From: Muricoccus nepalensis | Lineage (GTDB): Bacteria; Pseudomonadota; Alphaproteobacteria; Acetobacterales; Acetobacteraceae | Assembly: GCF_006438825.1 (NCBI RefSeq) | Contig: NZ_RCZP01000010.1 | Location: 62,001-126,000 of the forward strand | DNA length: 64,000 bases | Reading direction: 5' to 3' | In this document: in pieces, positions 38,352 through 46,700 of the stretch | Layout of the letters: each line of letters opens with the position of its first letter | How positions within the stretch are numbered: the first letter of the stretch is position 1 | Translations under genes and position numbers: made by a program | The notes under the pieces: model-generated | Told to the model about the DNA's origin: nothing | What the model saw: the letters and a program-made list of their open reading frames with translations, nothing else | Database searches by the model: none

Positions 38352-38530
38352 GGCCGGGAGATAACGCCGGGGAGGGGTGGTTGGTCCAGGGGGCGCGCGG
38401 CCTTCCGTCGCCCCTTGCGCGCGGCGGGCGGACGCGCCTACCTCCGCCGCGCCGCTGGTCGTTCCCATCGGGAGCCGGCGGCGGGGCCGCGGCGGTTGAT
38501 GGGGCGGCCCGGAAGGGACATAGGGCAGGG

Positions 38531-39439
38531 ATGAACTGGATCTCCGACTGGGCGCTGCCCAAGATACAGACGCTGTTCGGCGCCAAGCGCGACGTGCCGG
38601 AGAACCTCTGGATCAAGTGCCCCCATTGCGGGGAGATGGTCTTCCACCAGGACCTGGAGCGGAGCCTGCACGTCTGCCCCAACTGCGGGCACCACATGCG
38701 CATCTCCGCCCAGCGGCGGCTGGACTACACGCTCGACCCCGGCTGGGCGCGGATCGAGCTGCCGCGGGCGCCGGCGGACCCGCTGCGCTTCCGCGACCAG
38801 CGGCGCTACGGCGACCGGCTGCGCGAGGCCCAGCAGAAGGCGGGCATGGACGACGCGGTCGCGGTCGCGCACGGGACGATCGAGGGGCAGCCGGCGGTGG
38901 CGGCGGCCTTCGAGTTCTCCTTCATGGGCGGCTCCATGGGCGCCGGCGTGGGCGAGGGGATCGTGACCGCCGCGCGGCTGGCCGTGCTGCAGGACGCGCC
39001 GCTGATCGTCTTCACGGCCTCGGGCGGGGCGCGGATGCAGGAGGGGGCGATCTCCCTCATGCAGATGCCGCGCACGGTGATCGCGACGCGCATGGTGAAG
39101 GAGGCGGGGCTGCCCTTCATCGTCGTGCTCTGCGACCCCACCACGGGCGGCGTCACGGCGTCCTTCGCGATGCTGGGCGACATCCAGATCGCCGAGCCCG
39201 GCGCGCTGATCGGCTTCGCGGGCGCGCGGGTGATCGAGCAGACGGTGCGCGAGAAGCTGCCCGAGGGCTTCCAGCGCGCGGAGTACCTGCTGGAGCACGG
39301 CATCCTCGACATGGTGGTGCCGCGGGGCGAGATGCGGGCGATGCTGGCGCGGCTGATCGGCTTCCTGCGGACCCCGCCGGCGCCGGCCGAGGCCGCGGCG
39401 GCCGAGGCGGCGCCGCTGGCCGCGCCGGCCGCGGGTTAG
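38531..39439 (+). CDS. accD: acetyl-CoA carboxylase carboxyltransferase subunit beta
   Basis: 302 residues. Transfers the carboxyl group from biotin to acetyl-CoA in the first step of fatty acid synthesis. The zinc ribbon (IKCPHCGEMVFH and HVCPNCGHH) is at residues 28-57. The carboxyltransferase core includes SFMGGSMGAGVGEGI, TASGGARMQEGAISLMQM and GFAGARVIEQTVREKLPEGF. The last 25 residues are Ala/Pro-rich. It precedes folC, as commonly after trpFBA; here the trp genes are 6.6 kb away. Confidence 0.96.
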   Translation: MNWISDWALPKIQTLFGAKRDVPENLWIKCPHCGEMVFHQDLERSLHVCPNCGHHMRISAQRRLDYTLDPGWARIELPRAPADPLRFRDQRRYGDRLREAQQKAGMDDAVAVAHGTIEGQPAVAAAFEFSFMGGSMGAGVGEGIVTAARLAVLQDAPLIVFTASGGARMQEGAISLMQMPRTVIATRMVKEAGLPFIVVLCDPTTGGVTASFAMLGDIQIAEPGALIGFAGARVIEQTVREKLPEGFQRAEYLLEHGILDMVVPRGEMRAMLARLIGFLRTPPAPAEAAAAEAAPLAAPAAG

Positions 39440-39502
39440 GGGCGGCCCGCCGCGCCGGGACGGATGCGCCCGGCGTCGCGCCGGGCCTGGGGAAGGGCGG
39501 CC

Positions 39503-40873
39503 ATGGCCGGTGCGAAGACGGATCTCCCGGCGGCCACGCCCCCCGCTACGCCCTGGGGGGCGCCGGCCGGGCTGCGGGTCGCGCCCGGGGACGCCGCCGC
39601 CGGGCGGTCGGAGCGGATCATCGACCGGCTGCACGGGTTGCACCCGAAGCTGATCGACCTCAGCCTCGGGCGGCTGCAGCGCTGCCTGGACGCGCTGGGC
39701 AACCCCGAGCGGCGGCTGCCGCCCGTGATCCACGTCGCCGGGACGAACGGGAAGGGCAGCACCTGCGCCTTCCTGCGCGCGGTGGCCGAGGCGGCGGGCC
39801 AGCGGGTGCACGCCTATACCTCGCCGCACCTCGTGCGCTTCCACGAGCGGATCCGGCTCGCGGGAACCCTCGTGGAGGAGGAGATGCTGGCGGCGGCGCT
39901 GGAGGAGGTGGAGGCGGCCAATGGCGGCCTGCCGATCACCGTCTTCGAGATCACGACCGCGGTCGCCTTCCTCCTGTTCAGCCGGGTGCCGGCGGACCTG
40001 CTGGTGCTGGAGGTGGGGCTCGGCGGGCGCTTCGACGCGACGAACGTGGTGGACCGGCCGGCGGCCTGCGCGATCGCCTCGGTCTCGATGGACCACACGG
40101 ACTTCCTCGGCGACACGCTGGGCGCGATCGCGGGGGAGAAGGCCGGGATCATCAAGCCCGGCGTGCCCGTGGCCACCGGGCTGCAGGCGCCCGAGGCCCT
40201 GGCCGTGATCGAGCGCGAGGCCGCGCGGCAGGGAGCGCCGCTGCTGGCGCGGGGGGCGGCCTGGGCGGTGCGGCTGGACGCGGCGGGGCTGGACTACCGC
40301 GACGCGCAGGGGTCGCTCCGCCTGCCGCCGCCGGGGCTGCCCGGGCCGCACCAGGCCGACAACGCGGGCATCGCGCTGGCCGCGCTGCGGGCCTGGGGGC
40401 CGGCCTGGCTGGACGAGGCGGCGATGGCGCGGGGCGTCGCCGCCGCCACCTGGCCGGCGCGGATGCAGCGGCTGGGCGGGCGCCTGGCCGCGGCGCTGCC
40501 GCTGGGCTGGGAACTCTGGTTGGACGGCGGGCACAACGCCGGGGCGGGGCTCGCGCTGGCGGAGGCGGTGCGGGCCTGGGATGACCGGCCGCTGCACCTC
40601 GTGGTCGGCATGAAGAAGTCGAAGGCGGTGGCGGAGTTCCTCGCGCCGCTGCTGCCGCGGGCGGCCTCGGTCTGGGCGGTGGCGGAGCCGGGGCAGCACC
40701 TGGCCGTGCCGCCGGAGGAGATCGTCGCGGCCTCGGGCGGGGTGGCGCGCGTCGGGCCGCGGGTCGCGGACGCGCTGGCGGGGGTGCGGGGCGCCCCCGG
40801 GCGCGTGCTCGTCTGCGGGAGCCTCTATCTCGCGGGCGAGGTGCTGAAGGCGGACGGGACGCTGCCGGCCTGA
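39503..40873 (+). CDS. folC: folylpolyglutamate / dihydrofolate synthase
   Basis: 456 residues from the ATG at 39503, with GGAAGGG a few bases upstream. Adds glutamate to dihydropteroate and folates. IHVAGTNGKGSTCAFLRAV near 84 is the ATP site; SPHLVRFHERIRLAG, FEITTAVAFLLFS and DHTDFLGDTLGAIAGEKAGI are the standard blocks. The first 40 residues are a less conserved Ala/Pro-rich extension. Confidence 0.94.
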   Translation: MAGAKTDLPAATPPATPWGAPAGLRVAPGDAAAGRSERIIDRLHGLHPKLIDLSLGRLQRCLDALGNPERRLPPVIHVAGTNGKGSTCAFLRAVAEAAGQRVHAYTSPHLVRFHERIRLAGTLVEEEMLAAALEEVEAANGGLPITVFEITTAVAFLLFSRVPADLLVLEVGLGGRFDATNVVDRPAACAIASVSMDHTDFLGDTLGAIAGEKAGIIKPGVPVATGLQAPEALAVIEREAARQGAPLLARGAAWAVRLDAAGLDYRDAQGSLRLPPPGLPGPHQADNAGIALAALRAWGPAWLDEAAMARGVAAATWPARMQRLGGRLAAALPLGWELWLDGGHNAGAGLALAEAVRAWDDRPLHLVVGMKKSKAVAEFLAPLLPRAASVWAVAEPGQHLAVPPEEIVAASGGVARVGPRVADALAGVRGAPGRVLVCGSLYLAGEVLKADGTLPA

Positions 40874-40889
40874 GCCGGGCGGCCCGGCC

Positions 40890-41534
40890 TCAGGGCAGGG
40901 CGGCTCCGGCCGTCGCCGGCCGGTCGCACCGGGCGAGGCCGGCGAGAAGGCGGCCCGGGTTGCCCGCCACGGCCGCGCCCTCCGGCACGGAGGTGCTGAC
41001 GAGGGAGCCCGGCGCGATCCGGGCGCCGCGGCCGACGGTGATCCGGCCCACGAGGACCGCCCGCTCGCCGACCGTCACGCTCTCGCCGAGGACGGGGGAG
41101 CCGCGCTGGGCGCCGCGCCCCGAGACGCCGAGGGTCACGCCGTCGTGGAGGGTGCACATCGGGCCGACCGCCGCCTCCGCGCCGACGAAGATGTTGCCGG
41201 GGTGGCCGAGGAGGAGGCCCGGGCCGATCGAGGCGCGGTAGGGGATGGAGATGCGGGTTGCGACCTCCACCGCCTTCTGCCAGGCCACCATGGCCATGAG
41301 CAGCGCCGCCCGGAGCGGGCCGGGCAGCGCGGAGCGGAACACCGCGTGGGCGATCCGGTACTGCAGCAGCGCCTGCAGGCCCCGGTGGCGCAGGACGAGG
41401 AGGGGCGCGGGAAGGCGCCCCGTGCCGTGGCCCGTGCCGCGGCCGTAGCGCGCGAGATCCTGCCGGTAGTCGGCCCACCAGCCGGCGCGACGCTCTCCGG
41501 CCGCGCGAGATTGCAGGCTGCTTCTGTCCAACAC
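40890..41534 (-). CDS. serine O-acetyltransferase-like hexapeptide acyltransferase
   Basis: 214 residues from a weakly supported GTG. A helical N-terminal part (YRQDLARYGR, RHRGLQALLQYRIAHAVF) is followed by a left-handed beta-helix: ISIPYRASIGPGLLLGHPGN, FVGAEAAVGPMCTLHDGVTL, GESVTVGERAVLVGRITVG. The pattern fits small CysE-type enzymes, which make O-acetylserine for cysteine synthesis, but a sugar or polysaccharide acetyltransferase role is possible. The 102 bp upstream are AT-richer (GTTTATAACG near 41570) and may hold its promoter. Confidence 0.78.
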   Translation of the reverse strand: MLDRSSLQSRAAGERRAGWWADYRQDLARYGRGTGHGTGRLPAPLLVLRHRGLQALLQYRIAHAVFRSALPGPLRAALLMAMVAWQKAVEVATRISIPYRASIGPGLLLGHPGNIFVGAEAAVGPMCTLHDGVTLGVSGRGAQRGSPVLGESVTVGERAVLVGRITVGRGARIAPGSLVSTSVPEGAAVAGNPGRLLAGLARCDRPATAGAALP

Positions 41535-41636
41535 TGCCTCGACGACCGACGGAAATTTCGTTGAGGCATCGTTTATAACGAGGCGCGCCGCTCCGTGGAA
41601 GAGCGAAGGGCCACGCCGAAGGTCGGGAAGGGCGCG

Positions 41637-42389
41637 CTAGTCGGGCTTGCCCGGCGCGGCCTCGCCCGGCGGCGCCTCGGGGGGCGGGGCGGGCGGGGGC
41701 GTCGTCTCGCGCGGCGGGGCCTCGGCGGGGGGCGCGGGCGGCGGGGTGGTGGTCTCGCGCGGGGGTGCGGGCGGCGGGGCCGGCGGGGGCGGGGTCGTCT
41801 CGCGGGGCGGGGCCTCAGCCGGGGGCGCCGGCGGCGGCTCGGGCGGCCGCGCGCCCGGACGCTGGGTGTCGGGGCGTGGCTCCGGGGGCTCGGCGGGCGG
41901 GCGCGGCAGGGGCTCGGGGCGGGCGGCCACCACGGGCATCACGACGATCGAGACGCTGCGGGCGACGGCGTTGGCGGTGGTGCGGCTGAAGCCGGCCACC
42001 CGCGCCTCGGAGCGGAGGCGGGACTCGGGCAGCCCCGCGGCGTGCAGGGCCTCGCGCACCGCGCGGGCGCGGCTGGCGGCGAGCTGGACGCTCGTCTGTT
42101 GGCCGCCCTCCCGGTGGGCGTGGCCGAGGATGCAGGCGTTGCGGTCGGGCTCGGCCTTGAGGAGGGCGAGGGCGGCGTTGAGGTTCGTCCGCGCGGCCTC
42201 CGTCAGGCGATCGCGCCCGGCGGGGAAGGGGATCTCGAAGACGTCGTCCTCCAGCGCCTCGGCGCCGACGCAGGCGAAGGGGGGCGGGGGGCGGACGGGC
42301 TGGGCGGCGGCCGGGCCGGCGGCGAAGGGGGCGGGGAGGATCGGGCTGGCGAAGGCGAGGAGGAGCGGGACGGCGAGAAGGGGACTCAT
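41637..42389 (-). CDS. OmpA-domain protein with C-terminal proline-rich repeats
   Basis: 250 residues. A signal peptide (MSPLLAVPLLLAFASPIL) ends near AAAQP. Residues 42-145 are an OmpA-like peptidoglycan-binding region (FEIPFPAGRDRLTEAARTNL, then ASRARAVREALHAAGLPESR). The rest, about 100 residues, is repeated PPRETTPPPAPP-type sequence. OmpA domains usually sit at the C-terminus, so the repeat tail after it is unusual. The gene begins inside the stop codon of the JmjC-like gene. Confidence 0.8.
   Translation of the reverse strand: MSPLLAVPLLLAFASPILPAPFAAGPAAAQPVRPPPPFACVGAEALEDDVFEIPFPAGRDRLTEAARTNLNAALALLKAEPDRNACILGHAHREGGQQTSVQLAASRARAVREALHAAGLPESRLRSEARVAGFSRTTANAVARSVSIVVMPVVAARPEPLPRPPAEPPEPRPDTQRPGARPPEPPPAPPAEAPPRETTPPPPAPPPAPPRETTTPPPAPPAEAPPRETTPPPAPPPEAPPGEAAPGKPD
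41640..41860 (-). repeat. imperfect tandem repeat coding PPRETT-PPPAPP units
   Basis: At least three units of about 45-60 bp encode the recurring sequence PRETTPPPAPP with small insertions and losses (for example APPPAPPRETTT and PPAEAPPRETTP). The DNA is almost purely G and C with GGCGGGG runs, so the number of units may change by slippage. Confidence 0.7.
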
Positions 42390-43609
42390 GCGGCGGCCAG
42401 CGCTCCGGCGTCGGTCAGGCGGGTGAGGAGGTTCTCGGCGTCCACGCCCGGGTGGGCGGCGCGGAGGCTGGCGGCGTCGACCTCGCGCCGGGCGAGGAGC
42501 CAGCCCGCGGCTTCGGCCTCGGGCGGGGTGAGGGGAAGGGTGGCGGCGGGGGTCTTCAGCACCCAGTCCGTGCCGCGGCGGACGGGCTTCGCCCCGGCGG
42601 CGAGGACGCGGAAGCCGGAACCCTCGGGGGAGGCAGCCTCCTCCGCGCGCTCGGGCTCGAGGCCGCGGGCGGCGAGGAGGTTGACGCCGCCGCGGTGATA
42701 GCGGGCCTCGGCGACCTGACGGGCCAGCACTTGGAGCACCTGCGGGTCGCGGGCGAGCTCCGCCAGGCGCTGGCCGAGCTGGGCGGCGCGGGTGGTGAGG
42801 GCGAACTGGGCGGCCGGCGTGCCGTCCTGGCGGGGCAGGGGCTGTCGGAAGGGCGGGTCCTGGATCGCGCGCTCGACCAGCAGGTTGGCGAGGTCGAGGC
42901 CGATGGGCGCGTGGACGCCGTAGGCGACGTGGACGGAGGCGGGGCCCTCGGCGAGCGCGTCGTGGTACCAGCCGCGCGGCAGGTAGAGGAGGTCGCCGGC
43001 CTTGAGCAGCACCTTCTCCCGCAGGACGCCCTTGGCGCGGTCGTGGTGGGCCTGGCCGAGGCTGCGGAAGGCGGGGTGGGGAATCGGGTAGTCGGCGCGG
43101 CCGGACCAGATGTTCCAGGTCTTCTCGCCCTCCACCTGCACCGCCCAGACGTCGTGGGTGTCGAAATGGGCGGGGAAGGCCTTGTGGGCCTGGAAGGAGA
43201 CGTAGACGTTCGCCTGAGCGCGGCCGAGGTTGGCCCCTTCCAGCGCCTCCGACACGGAGGCGAGGCCGGGGGTGAGGCTGTCGACGTCGTTCAGCACGAA
43301 GGAGGCGCCCTTGGCCGCCCACTCGCGGAGCTTGCGGGCGTCGGGCTGCAGGACCGGCGCGTTGTCGCGGCTGGTGGCGCGGAGGCAGTAGGCCTCGGGC
43401 GGGACGGGCTGGCCGTCCATCTGCATCTTCAGCGACTGGCTCGTCCAGATATGCGTCTGGTTCAGAAGCCGGTCGATGACGGACCAGGAGAGCACGTTCG
43501 CGAACTTGGCCGCGCCGCCCCGGACATGCAGCGGCTGGCGGTCGTGGAACTCCGCGAAGAAGCGGGCGGGGTCCACGGGGTGGAGGAGGTCTGCGAGGGT
43601 CATGGCCAT
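42386..43609 (-). CDS. JmjC/cupin-type 2-oxoglutarate-dependent oxygenase
   Basis: 407 residues from 43609 (MAMTLADLLHPVDP). The iron site is visible as AHFDTHDVWAVQVEGEKTW (HxD, near residue 156) and a later histidine in ASVHVAYGVH near 222. DPARFFAEFHDRQPLHVRGG is a typical start of the ribosomal-oxygenase (RoxA/MINA-like) cupin_4 family, which hydroxylates ribosomal proteins in E. coli and man. The target here is unknown. Residues after 240 form a C-terminal winged-helix region. It diverges from the glutamate dehydrogenase gene with 167 bp between them. Confidence 0.85.
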   Translation of the reverse strand: MAMTLADLLHPVDPARFFAEFHDRQPLHVRGGAAKFANVLSWSVIDRLLNQTHIWTSQSLKMQMDGQPVPPEAYCLRATSRDNAPVLQPDARKLREWAAKGASFVLNDVDSLTPGLASVSEALEGANLGRAQANVYVSFQAHKAFPAHFDTHDVWAVQVEGEKTWNIWSGRADYPIPHPAFRSLGQAHHDRAKGVLREKVLLKAGDLLYLPRGWYHDALAEGPASVHVAYGVHAPIGLDLANLLVERAIQDPPFRQPLPRQDGTPAAQFALTTRAAQLGQRLAELARDPQVLQVLARQVAEARYHRGGVNLLAARGLEPERAEEAASPEGSGFRVLAAGAKPVRRGTDWVLKTPAATLPLTPPEAEAAGWLLARREVDAASLRAAHPGVDAENLLTRLTDAGALAAA

Positions 43610-43776
43610 GGCCCGCGCAGGGTAGGCGGATCGGGGCGGGGCGGCCAGGGCGTCGCGGCCGCGCGCGGGGCTTCGGGGCGTTCCGTGGCGCGCCCGCACC
43701 GCCCCCCGGCCGCGGCGCCGCGCTTGCGCCGGGCGGCCCTTGGCCCGAGGCTCCCGCCGTCCGGAGGAGAACGCGC

Positions 43777-46700
43777 ATGCCCGACGACCTGACATCCGCC
43801 CCCCGCCAGGACGCCCCGCGCGGGGATGGGGGGGAGGGCATGCGCGCGGCGCTGCTCGCCGAGGCCGCGGCGGCGCTGGCGCGGCTCGCGCCCGCCCTGC
43901 CGCCGGCGGCGGGGGACCTGCTGCGGGGCCTGGGCCGCTCCATGCCGGTGGAGGCGCTGGCGGCGCGGCCGCCCGAGGCGCTGGCGACGGACGCGGCCTC
44001 GCTGTTCGGCGTGGTGGAGACGCGGCGGCCGGGGACGGTGGCGCTCCGCCTCACGCCGCCGCAGGGCGGCGGGGGCGCGGTGGCGGAGATCGCGACCGAG
44101 GACATGCCCTTCCTGGTCGAGAGCGCGCTGGCGGCCTTGCAGCTCTCGGGGCGCGGGGTGCGGCGGCTGCTGCACCCGGTGCTCGCGGTGCGGCGGGACG
44201 CGGCGGGGCGGGTGGAGGCGATCGGGCCGGCCGCGGCGGGCGGGCCGAACGAGAGCGTCATGCGGATCGAGATCGCGCCCGCCGGCACGGGGCGCGGGAC
44301 GCCCGCGGACTGGCCGGCGGTGGAGGCGGCGCTGCGGCGCGCGCTGTCCGAGGTGCGGCTGGCGGTCGGCGACTTCGGCACCATGCTCTCCCGCCTGCGC
44401 GCGGCCGAGGTGGAGATCGCCGCCGCGCCGGAGGCGGAGGAGGCGGTCGCCTTCCTGCGCTGGCTGGCCGAGGACAACTTCGTCTTCCTCGGGCACCGCG
44501 TGTTGCGGATGCCGCCGGGCGGGCCGGTGACGATGGAGGACGGGCTCGGCCTGCTGCGGGACGAATCGGTTCCCGTCTTCGACGCGCTGCGCGACCTTTC
44601 CGCCGTCACGGCGCCGGTGCGGGCGGCGCTGACGCAGCCCGTGGCGCTGGCGGTGGCGAAGGCGAACATGCGGCTGCTGGTGCACCGCCCGAGCCACGCG
44701 GACGTGGTGGCGACGCGGATTCTTGCCGCCGACGGCACGGTGGTGGGGCTGCGGCTCTTCATGGGGCTCTTCGCGGCCACCGCCTACAACCGCAACCCGC
44801 GCTCCATCCCCTGGCTGGCGCCGAAGGTGCGGCGGGTGATGGCGGCCTCGGGCGCGGTGCCGGACAGCCACGACGCGCGGGCCTTCCAGTCCATCCTCGA
44901 CACCTGGCCGCGCGACGAGCTGTTCCAGGCGGAGGAGGCGGACATCCTGGCGGGGGCGCGGCGGGCGCTCGACCTCGCGATCCGCCCGCGCCCCGCGCTG
45001 GTGCTGCGGCGCGACCCGCTCGGGCGCTTCGTCTCGGCCATCGTGTGGCTGCCGCGGGAGGGCTTCGACACGCGCCTGCGCGAGAGGGTGGGGCGGCTGC
45101 TGGCCTCGGCCTTTGGCGGGCGGCTCTCGGCCTTCTACATCGCGATCGGCGACACGCCGCTGGCGCGGGTGCACTACGTCATCGGCACGGAGCCGGGCGC
45201 GGGGCCGGCGCCGGAGGCCTCGGTGCTGGAGGCGGCGATCGTGCAGGCCGCGCGGCGCTTCCCGGAGGCGCTGGGCGAGGCGCTGGCGGAATCCGCCGGC
45301 GAGGCCGAGGGCGCGCGCCTGGCCGCGCGCTGGGCGGAGGCCTTCCCCGCCGCCTACGCCGAGGAGATGACGGCGGCCCAGGCGGTGTCCGACCTGCGGC
45401 TGGCCGAGGCGGCGCTGGCGGCGGGACGGCCCGTCGCGAGCGTCTCGCGCATTCCCGGCGAGGGGGCGCGGCGGCTCTCGCTGCGGCTGGCCAGCCCCGG
45501 CGGGCCGCTGCCGCTGGCCGACGCGCTTCCCTTGTTCGAGAGCCTCGACCTGCGCGCGATCGAGGAGCAGCCCTGGCGGCTGTCCCCGGCCGGGGCCGAG
45601 CCGGTGGTGCTGCACGTCTTCGCGCTGGAGGCGGGAACGGAGGCGCCGGAGGACCGCTTCGACGAGCTGCTGGACGCGCTGTCGGCGCTGCTGGAGGGCC
45701 GGGCGGAGGCGGACGGCTTCAACCGCCTGGCGCTGCGGGCGGGCATCACCTGGCGCGAGGCCTGGCTGCTGCGCGCGGTGTTCCGCTGGTGCAAGCAGGT
45801 GGGCTTCGCCTTCCCGCAGCCGGCGGTGGAGGGCGCGCTGGCCGCGGTGCCGGAGGCGGCGCGGATCCTCGTCGCGCTGTTCCGCGCGCGCTTCGACCCC
45901 GACCTCGCGGACCGCGCGGGGGAGGAGGCGCGGGCGGCGGCCGAATGGGCGGCGCTGGTGGAGGGGATCGCGGACCCCGACGCGGACCGCATCCTGGCGC
46001 GGCTGCGCACCGCGCTCGATGCCGTCGTGCGCACGAACTACTTCCAGGAGAAGAGCTACCTCTCGCTCAAGTTCGAGAGCGCGCGCGCGGGGGAGATGCC
46101 GGACCCGCGGCCGTGGCGGGAGATCTTCGTCTCCGCCATGCACATGGAGGGCTGCCACCTGCGGGCGGGGCCGGTCGCGCGCGGCGGCATCCGCTGGAGC
46201 GACCGGCGCGAGGACTTCCGCACGGAGATCCTCGGCCTGATGAAGGCGCAGCGCCTGAAGAACGTCATCATCGTGCCGACGGGCGCGAAGGGCGGCTTCA
46301 TCCTGAAGGGCAACGTGCCCGCGCCGTCGGACCGCGAGGCCTTCATGGCCGCGGGGATCGCGGCCTACAGCACGCTGATCCGCGCGATGCTGGACGTGAC
46401 CGACAACTACGGGGCCGACGGCGCCGTCGTGCCGCCCCCGCGCGTCGTGCGGCGGGACGGGGACGATCCCTACATCGTGGCGGCCGCGGACAAGGGGACG
46501 GCGACCTTCTCCGACATCGCGAACGGGCTCTCGGCGGAGTACGGCTTCTGGCTCGGCGACGCCTTCGCCTCGGGCGGCTCGGCGGGCTACGACCACAAGG
46601 AGATGGGCATCACCGCCAAGGGCGCCTGGGTGATGATCGCGCGCCACTTCGCGGAGATGGGGCGCGACATCCAGGCGGAGCCCTTCACCTGCGCGGGGGT

